A stretch of 64,000 nt of DNA, taken from positions 62,001-126,000 of the forward strand of contig NZ_JADG01000018.1 of assembly GCF_000518265.1 (NCBI RefSeq), in the 5' to 3' direction. Made by a program: the position numbers and the translations under genes. The notes below the pieces were generated by a model, which ran no database searches, was not told the DNA's origin, and saw nothing but the letters and a program-made list of their open reading frames with translations. Below, piece after piece: positions 59,579 to 64,000 of this stretch (its first letter is position 1; each line of letters begins with the position of its first letter). The DNA comes from Actinomadura oligospora ATCC 43269. Lineage in GTDB: Bacteria > Actinomycetota > Actinomycetes > Streptosporangiales > Streptosporangiaceae.

Positions 59579-61084
59579 TCACTCGCCCGCCTCCAGCTTC
59601 GGGGCCTTCGCCAGCAGCGGCCCGCCCCAGCGGTCCTCGAGGGCCTTCTCCAGGGCCGCGCCCACCCGGTAGACGCGGTCGTCGGCCAGCACCGGCGCCA
59701 TGATCTGGACGCCGACCGGCAGGCCGTCCTCGTCGGCGAGGCCGCACGGGACGGAGATCGCCGGGTTGCCCGACAGGTTGGCCGGGATGGTGCACAGGTC
59801 GGCCAGGTACATCGCCATCGGGTCGTCGGCGCGCTCGCCGATCGGGAAGGCGGTGGTCGGGGTGGTCGGCGAGATCAGCACGTCCACCTGCTCGAACGCG
59901 GCCTCGAAGTCGCGCATGATCAGGGTCCGGACCTGCTGGGACTTGCCGTAGTAGGCGTCGTAGTAGCCCGACGACAGGGCGTAGGTGCCGAGCATGATGC
60001 GCCGCTTGACCTCGGGGCCGAAGCCCTCGGCGCGGGTGAGCGCCATGATCTCCTCGGCGCTGCGGGTGCCGTCGTCGCCGACGCGCAGGCCGAACCGCAT
60101 GGCGTCGAAGCGGGCCAGGTTGGACGAGCACTCCGACGGCGCGATCAGGTAGTACGCGGGCATCGCGTAGGTGAAGTGCGGGCACGACACCTCGACGACC
60201 TTCGCGCCCAGCGACTCCAGCAGCTCGACGGTCTCGTTGAACCGGTTGAGCACGCCCGGCTGGTAGCCCTCGCCGGCGAACTCCTTGACGACGCCGACGC
60301 GCAGGCCGTTGACGTCGGCGCGGCGGGCGGCCTCCACGACCGGCGGGACGGGCGCGTCGATCGAGGTGGAGTCCATCGGGTCGTGGCCGGAGAACGCGGC
60401 CTGCATGAGCGCGGCGTCCAGCACGTTGCGGGCGAACGGGCCCGGCGTGTCCAGCGACGACGCGAACGCGATCATGCCGTACCGGGACGCGCCGCCGTAG
60501 GTCGGCTTCATGCCGACCAGGCCGGTGACGGCGGCGGGCTGGCGGATCGAGCCGCCGGTGTCGGTGCCGGTGCCCAGCGGGGCCTCGTAGGCGGCGACCG
60601 CCGCCGACGACCCGCCGGACGACCCGCCGGGGATGCGGGTGAGGTCCCACGGGTTGCGGGACGGCCCGAACGCGCTGTTCTCGGTGGACGACCCCATGGC
60701 GAACTCGTCCATGTTGGTCTTGCCGAGGATGACCATCCCGGCGGCGCGCAGTCGCGCGGTCACGGTCGCGTCGTAGGGCGGACGCCAGCCTTCGAGGATC
60801 TTGGACCCGGCCGTGGTCGGCATGTCCTTGGTGGTGAAGACGTCCTTGTGGGCGACGGGCACGCCCGCCAGCGGGCCGAGCTCCTCGCCCGCGGCGCGGC
60901 GCTCGTCGATGCCCCGCGCCTGCGCGAGGACGCCCTCGCGGTCGACGTGCAGGAACGCGTGCACCTCGGCGTCCACCGCGTGGATGCGGTCGAGGTGCGC
61001 GGCGGCGACCTCCTCGGCGGAGGTCTCGCCCGAGGCGATCAGCTCCCCGAGCTCGGCGGCGCCCTTCCCGATCAGCTCGCTCAC
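59579..61084 (-). CDS. gatA: Asp/Glu-tRNA amidotransferase subunit A
   Basis: A 501-residue amidase-signature enzyme. The catalytic Ser-Ser-Lys set is visible: the Lys in GVPVAHKDVF, GSSGGSSAAVAAYEAPLGTGTDTGGSIRQPAAVTG (key residues SGGSSAAV and DTGGSIR), MPTTAGSKIL. It frees ammonia from glutamine for GatB. The stop of gatC lies 2 bases upstream of its ATG. Confidence 0.97.
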   Translation of the reverse strand: MSELIGKGAAELGELIASGETSAEEVAAAHLDRIHAVDAEVHAFLHVDREGVLAQARGIDERRAAGEELGPLAGVPVAHKDVFTTKDMPTTAGSKILEGWRPPYDATVTARLRAAGMVILGKTNMDEFAMGSSTENSAFGPSRNPWDLTRIPGGSSGGSSAAVAAYEAPLGTGTDTGGSIRQPAAVTGLVGMKPTYGGASRYGMIAFASSLDTPGPFARNVLDAALMQAAFSGHDPMDSTSIDAPVPPVVEAARRADVNGLRVGVVKEFAGEGYQPGVLNRFNETVELLESLGAKVVEVSCPHFTYAMPAYYLIAPSECSSNLARFDAMRFGLRVGDDGTRSAEEIMALTRAEGFGPEVKRRIMLGTYALSSGYYDAYYGKSQQVRTLIMRDFEAAFEQVDVLISPTTPTTAFPIGERADDPMAMYLADLCTIPANLSGNPAISVPCGLADEDGLPVGVQIMAPVLADDRVYRVGAALEKALEDRWGGPLLAKAPKLEAGE

Positions 61085-61086
61085 GG

Positions 61087-61386
61087 TCAGGCCTCCTCGT
61101 CCAGGATCCGCGGTACCCGGAAGCGCTGCTGCTCGGCCGCCGGGGCGGCGGCGAGGGCCTGCTCCGGCGTCAGGCTGGGCCGGTTCTCGTCGGCCCGGTA
61201 GACGTTGGTCAGCGGCAGGGCGTGCGAGGTCGGCGGGATGTCCTCCGCCGCGACCTCCTGGACCCGCGCGACCGCGGAGATGATCTGGTCGAGCTGGGCG
61301 GCGAGATGGTCGAGCTCGTCCTCGCCGAGCGCCAGCCGGGACAGCCGGGCGAGGTGCGCGACCTCGGCACGGGTGATCGCGGACAT
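61087..61386 (-). CDS. gatC: Asp/Glu-tRNA amidotransferase subunit C
   Basis: A 99-residue GatC: ITRAEVAHLARLSRLALGEDELDHLAAQLDQIISAVARVQEV (key residues EVAHLARLSRL) and the ALPLTNVYRADENRPSL connector. It stabilises the GatA-GatB pair. First gene of gatCAB, which is needed because the organism charges tRNA-Gln by the indirect route; a tRNA-Gln gene lies at 24 kb. Confidence 0.95.
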   Translation of the reverse strand: MSAITRAEVAHLARLSRLALGEDELDHLAAQLDQIISAVARVQEVAAEDIPPTSHALPLTNVYRADENRPSLTPEQALAAAPAAEQQRFRVPRILDEEA

Positions 61387-61509
61387 GTGCGGACTCGTTC
61401 CTACGGGTTGACTGGATTCCCCCTCATCCTAGAGGTCACCACTTCCTGCCCCGACTCGTTTACGCAGCATGATCGCCCACACTCGCGCGGTGGGCGGCCG
61501 GAGGGGTGG

Positions 61510-63690
61510 TCACTGGCGGCCGACGGAGGCGGGACGGTCGTCCAGGGGCGTGTCGCCGTCGCCGGGGAGGCGGCCGGCCGTGCCGCCGGCGCGCATGCCC
61601 TGGCGAAGGTAGGCGGTGGCGCGGGCGGCGTCCATCGGGCGGGCGAAGTGCCAGCCCTGGGCGGCGTCGCAGCCCATCTCGCGGAGCAGCGCGGCGGTCT
61701 GGCCGTCCTCGACGCCCTCGGCGACCGAGCGCAGGCCGAGGGTGGCGACCAGCTCGACCACCGAGCGGACGATGACCGCGTCGTCCGGGGAGGCGGTGAG
61801 CCGCCGGACGAACGAGGAGTCGATCTTGACCTCCTCGATCGGCAGCCGCTTCAGCCGGACCAGCGAGGAGTACCCGGTGCCGAAGTCGTCCAGGCTGAGC
61901 GCGACCCCGAGGTCGGTGAGCGCGGCGACGGTGCCGGACCCGGACGCGGGCTCGCCGGTCAGCACCCGCTCGGTGATCTCCAGCTGGAGCGCGGCGGCGG
62001 GCAGGTCGCGGGCGACCAGGCCCTCGGCGATGGTCTCGGCGAGGTTGGCGTCCAGCAGGTCGCGGCCGGACACGTTCACCGAGACCTGGACGGTCAGGCC
62101 CTCCCTCCACCACGCCTCGGCCTGCGCGAGCACCATGTCGACGACCTCGTGCGTGATCGCGCGCATGAGGTAGGTCTGCGCGGCGACCGGCAGGAACTCC
62201 TCGGGGCCGAGGACGCCGCGCTCGGGGTGGCGCCAGCGCAGCAGCGCCTCCATGCCGACGAGGCGTCCGTCCCGCAGCGCGATCTTGGGCTGGTAGCGCA
62301 GCTCCAGCTCGCCCCGGTCGAGCGCGCGGCGCAGGTCGCCGAGCAGGCCGAGCCGGGCGGGCGAGTTGCGGTCGCGGTCGGGCGAGTAGACCTCGACGCC
62401 GGTGCGGCTGCCCTTGGCGTGGTACATCGCGACGTCCGCGCGCTGGAGCAGCAGCTCGAAGTCGGGCGCGTGGTCGGGGTACAGCGCGATGCCGACGCTG
62501 CCCTCCAGGTCGAACGACACGCCGTCCAGCCGGACCGGCTCGCTCAGCGCGGCGCGCAGCCGGGCGGCGACCTCGCGCGCGGCGGCCTCGTCCCGGACGG
62601 TCGGCAGCAGCACCGCGAACTCGTCCCCGCCGAGCCGGGCGACCAGGTCGCCGGGGCGGACGCTGTGCGTCAGGCGGTGCGCGACCAGCTGCAGGAGCCG
62701 GTCGCCGGTCGGGTGCCCGAGGGTGTCGTTGACCTCCTTGAACCGGTCGAGGTCGAGCAGGAACAGGCCGACCCGCTGGGCGGTTTCGTCGCCGCCGCCG
62801 CGGCGCAGCAGGCTTCCGCCGGACGGCGGCGGCGCGGGACGTCCGAGAGGTCGCGCGGCGGGGCGTCCGAGGTGGGCGATCGCCTCCTCGGTGCGGGTGA
62901 TCAGCAGCTTGCGGTTCGGCAGGCCGGTGAGGCCGTCGTGCAGGGCCTGGTGCTCGCGCCGCACCGAGACCGACGCGTTCAGGTAGACCGCGATGAACGG
63001 CAGCACGATCAGCGGGACGAACGCCGCGGACCGGTCCATGGCGATGACCATCAGCGGGGCGAGGCCGAGCAGCGCGAGGTGGACGAGGATCTGGTACGGC
63101 AGGTCCCAGCGCAGGGCCCGGACGAGGGTGATCCGCTCGTGCAGCGCGATGGCCGACCCGACGAGCGTGACGTTGGTGACGAAGTAGGCGACCCCGACGA
63201 GCGCGATGAGCGGCAGGTCGCGGCCACCCGGCACCCAGGGGGCGGCGGGCGAGGGATGGATCCCGAACACCTTCAGGACCAGCGCGGACGCGCCGAGGCT
63301 GAGGATGTACTGCGCGGCGTTGAACGCGATCCGGTGCGGGCTGCGACCGCGGAAGACGCCGCACGTGACGGCGGCGGCGGCCTGCAGCGTGGCGGCGACC
63401 GGCAGGCCCGCGTAGAGCAGGGCCGCGATGGAGAACGTGGTGGAGGTCGTCGCGCCGCTGGTCTCGGTGAGGCCGGGCGCGATGATGGGACGCATCTCGC
63501 CGACCACGATGAAGGCGCCGAGGATCCAGAAGACCGGGTTGCCGAACAGGGCGTCCAGGTCGGCGCGGGCCACCCCGGTGAGCGCCATGGCGCCCGCGGC
63601 GGCGCCGAGCCCGATGCTGGCGGCGAAGAAGATCCACAGCGGAGAGCCCCGGCGCGGTGACGTGTTCCGCGTGTTGTTCGGGTCCTTCAT
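61510..63690 (-). CDS. membrane GGDEF/EAL protein (c-di-GMP turnover)
   Basis: A 726-residue protein. Seven to eight membrane helices fill residues 1-225, then GGDEF with intact ARLGGDEFAVLL (about 350) and EAL with GMEALLRWRHPERG (about 479), SLDDFGTGYSSLVRLKRLPIEEVKID and AEGVED. Both domains keep their motifs, and the degenerate or missing I-site (RxxD) cannot be judged here. It probably corresponds to Streptomyces RmdB, which lies between ligA and gatC, as I recall. The ATG has AGGA four to five bases upstream. Confidence 0.9.
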   Translation of the reverse strand: MKDPNNTRNTSPRRGSPLWIFFAASIGLGAAAGAMALTGVARADLDALFGNPVFWILGAFIVVGEMRPIIAPGLTETSGATTSTTFSIAALLYAGLPVAATLQAAAAVTCGVFRGRSPHRIAFNAAQYILSLGASALVLKVFGIHPSPAAPWVPGGRDLPLIALVGVAYFVTNVTLVGSAIALHERITLVRALRWDLPYQILVHLALLGLAPLMVIAMDRSAAFVPLIVLPFIAVYLNASVSVRREHQALHDGLTGLPNRKLLITRTEEAIAHLGRPAARPLGRPAPPPSGGSLLRRGGGDETAQRVGLFLLDLDRFKEVNDTLGHPTGDRLLQLVAHRLTHSVRPGDLVARLGGDEFAVLLPTVRDEAAAREVAARLRAALSEPVRLDGVSFDLEGSVGIALYPDHAPDFELLLQRADVAMYHAKGSRTGVEVYSPDRDRNSPARLGLLGDLRRALDRGELELRYQPKIALRDGRLVGMEALLRWRHPERGVLGPEEFLPVAAQTYLMRAITHEVVDMVLAQAEAWWREGLTVQVSVNVSGRDLLDANLAETIAEGLVARDLPAAALQLEITERVLTGEPASGSGTVAALTDLGVALSLDDFGTGYSSLVRLKRLPIEEVKIDSSFVRRLTASPDDAVIVRSVVELVATLGLRSVAEGVEDGQTAALLREMGCDAAQGWHFARPMDAARATAYLRQGMRAGGTAGRLPGDGDTPLDDRPASVGRQ

Positions 63691-63933
63691 CACTTCCTCG
63701 GGGGGTCCGGGAGGTCATCCCCTGGCGGCAAGCGGCGGAAGGGACCCGGGAGCCGGAGGACCGGCCCCGGAGTCCGCCGTGATAGGTGGGAGGGTACGGC
63801 TTTCGGTCAACTTCGCGGAACCGGTTGGGTACGTACCGTTATGCCCTTCCCGCAGGCACATGCTACCAGTAGGTAGTCGAAAAGTACCCTTAAGTAACTA
63901 CCCGCTGGTCACCACTTCCACTGTCACCGCAGG

Positions 63934-64000
63934 TCAGTCCTCCGCGCTTTCGGTTACGGCCTTGGCCGCATCCGGCCCGTCGGCGAGCAGGACGCCGAAT
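63934..64000 (-). CDS. ligA: NAD-dependent DNA ligase, C-terminal end (partial)
   Basis: The window ends inside this gene; 21 codons and the TGA stop are visible, reading FGVLLADGPDAAKAVTESAED. They resemble the C-terminus of actinobacterial LigA after its BRCT domain (GF.VLL..GPDAA). Position before the second GGDEF/EAL gene and gatC fits the ligA neighbourhood. The catalytic part is outside the window. Confidence 0.65.
   Translation of the reverse strand, partial: FGVLLADGPDAAKAVTESAED

Noticed and set aside
61222..63660. A long plus-strand frame across gatC and the second GGDEF/EAL gene
   Set aside because: Antisense to clear domains, low complexity, no ribosome site.
1..64000. CRISPR arrays, IS elements, prophage or secondary-metabolite clusters
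   Set aside because: No direct-repeat/spacer array, transposase, phage structural gene, polyketide synthase or peptide synthetase was seen.

Overview
The window is about 64 kb of high-GC, gene-dense chromosome from a filamentous actinobacterium. Signs are many GTG/TTG starts, actinobacterial families (coenzyme F420 enzyme, EspR-like regulator, DUF2079, multidomain GGDEF/EAL proteins) and the housekeeping order. From memory, that order (ddl-gpsA-plsC-cofC-hup ... leuDC-ndgR ... cimA ... ilvE-leuB ... serA ... ilvCNB, c-di-GMP gene, gatBAC, c-di-GMP gene, ligA) matches the conserved core of Streptomyces chromosomes. The accessory genes between look like those of a Thermomonosporaceae-type organism (Actinomadura or relatives); this genus guess is an inference. 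I see no transposase, integrase, phage or CRISPR signal.

Layout. 0-3 kb: an oxidoreductase/CMD pair and a beta-propeller lipoprotein. 3-9.2 kb: ddl, a PLP-fold protein without its lysine, gpsA, an acyltransferase, cofC, a cold-shock-like protein and HU. 9.3-12.2 kb: leuD, leuC and the divergent IclR regulator ndgR. 12.2-24 kb: accessory regulators, two DUF202 membrane proteins, a dehydrogenase/RidA pair, a SAM-hydrolysing enzyme, a polar amino-acid ABC operon, an EspR-like regulator and a tRNA-Gln/tRNA-Glu operon. 24-28.4 kb: DUF2461, an FAH-family enzyme, a membrane protein with a carbohydrate-binding domain, and small proteins. 28.4-32.8 kb: cimA, ilvE, leuB. 32.9-34 kb: a cobalamin riboswitch and cbtBA. 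34-41.4 kb: an MBL hydrolase/MerR pair, an FhuF-like protein coupled to a ROK repressor, and a divergent sugar ABC operon ending in a ROK kinase. 41.4-48.8 kb: serA, an M1 peptidase, a thymidylate-synthase-like protein, DUF2079 and an orphan wall-polymer-transferase C-domain. 48.9-52.5 kb: ilvBNC. 52.6-64 kb: a GGDEF/EAL protein, a PQQ-type sugar dehydrogenase, a Uma2-like protein, gatCAB, a second GGDEF/EAL protein and the 3' tip of ligA.

How parts work together. The main theme is branched-chain amino acid synthesis: cimA, leuCD, leuB, ilvE and ilvBNC are all here but scattered over about 43 kb. The same 15-bp palindrome TCTC-N7-GAGA lies upstream of leuCD/ndgR, cimA, leuB and ilvBNC, which suggests one regulon run by the resident IclR protein. 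cimA and ilvBNC also each carry a tiny leader peptide rich in Leu/Ile/Val, a hairpin over the leader stop codon and a terminator-like hairpin, the layout of ribosome-mediated attenuation. The two layers together look like coordinated control of one pathway.

Most of the rest is ordinary core metabolism. The clearest oddities are the PLP-fold pseudoenzyme between ddl and gpsA, the divergent thymidylate-synthase-like protein, and the stand-alone C-terminal domain of a wall-polymer transferase.
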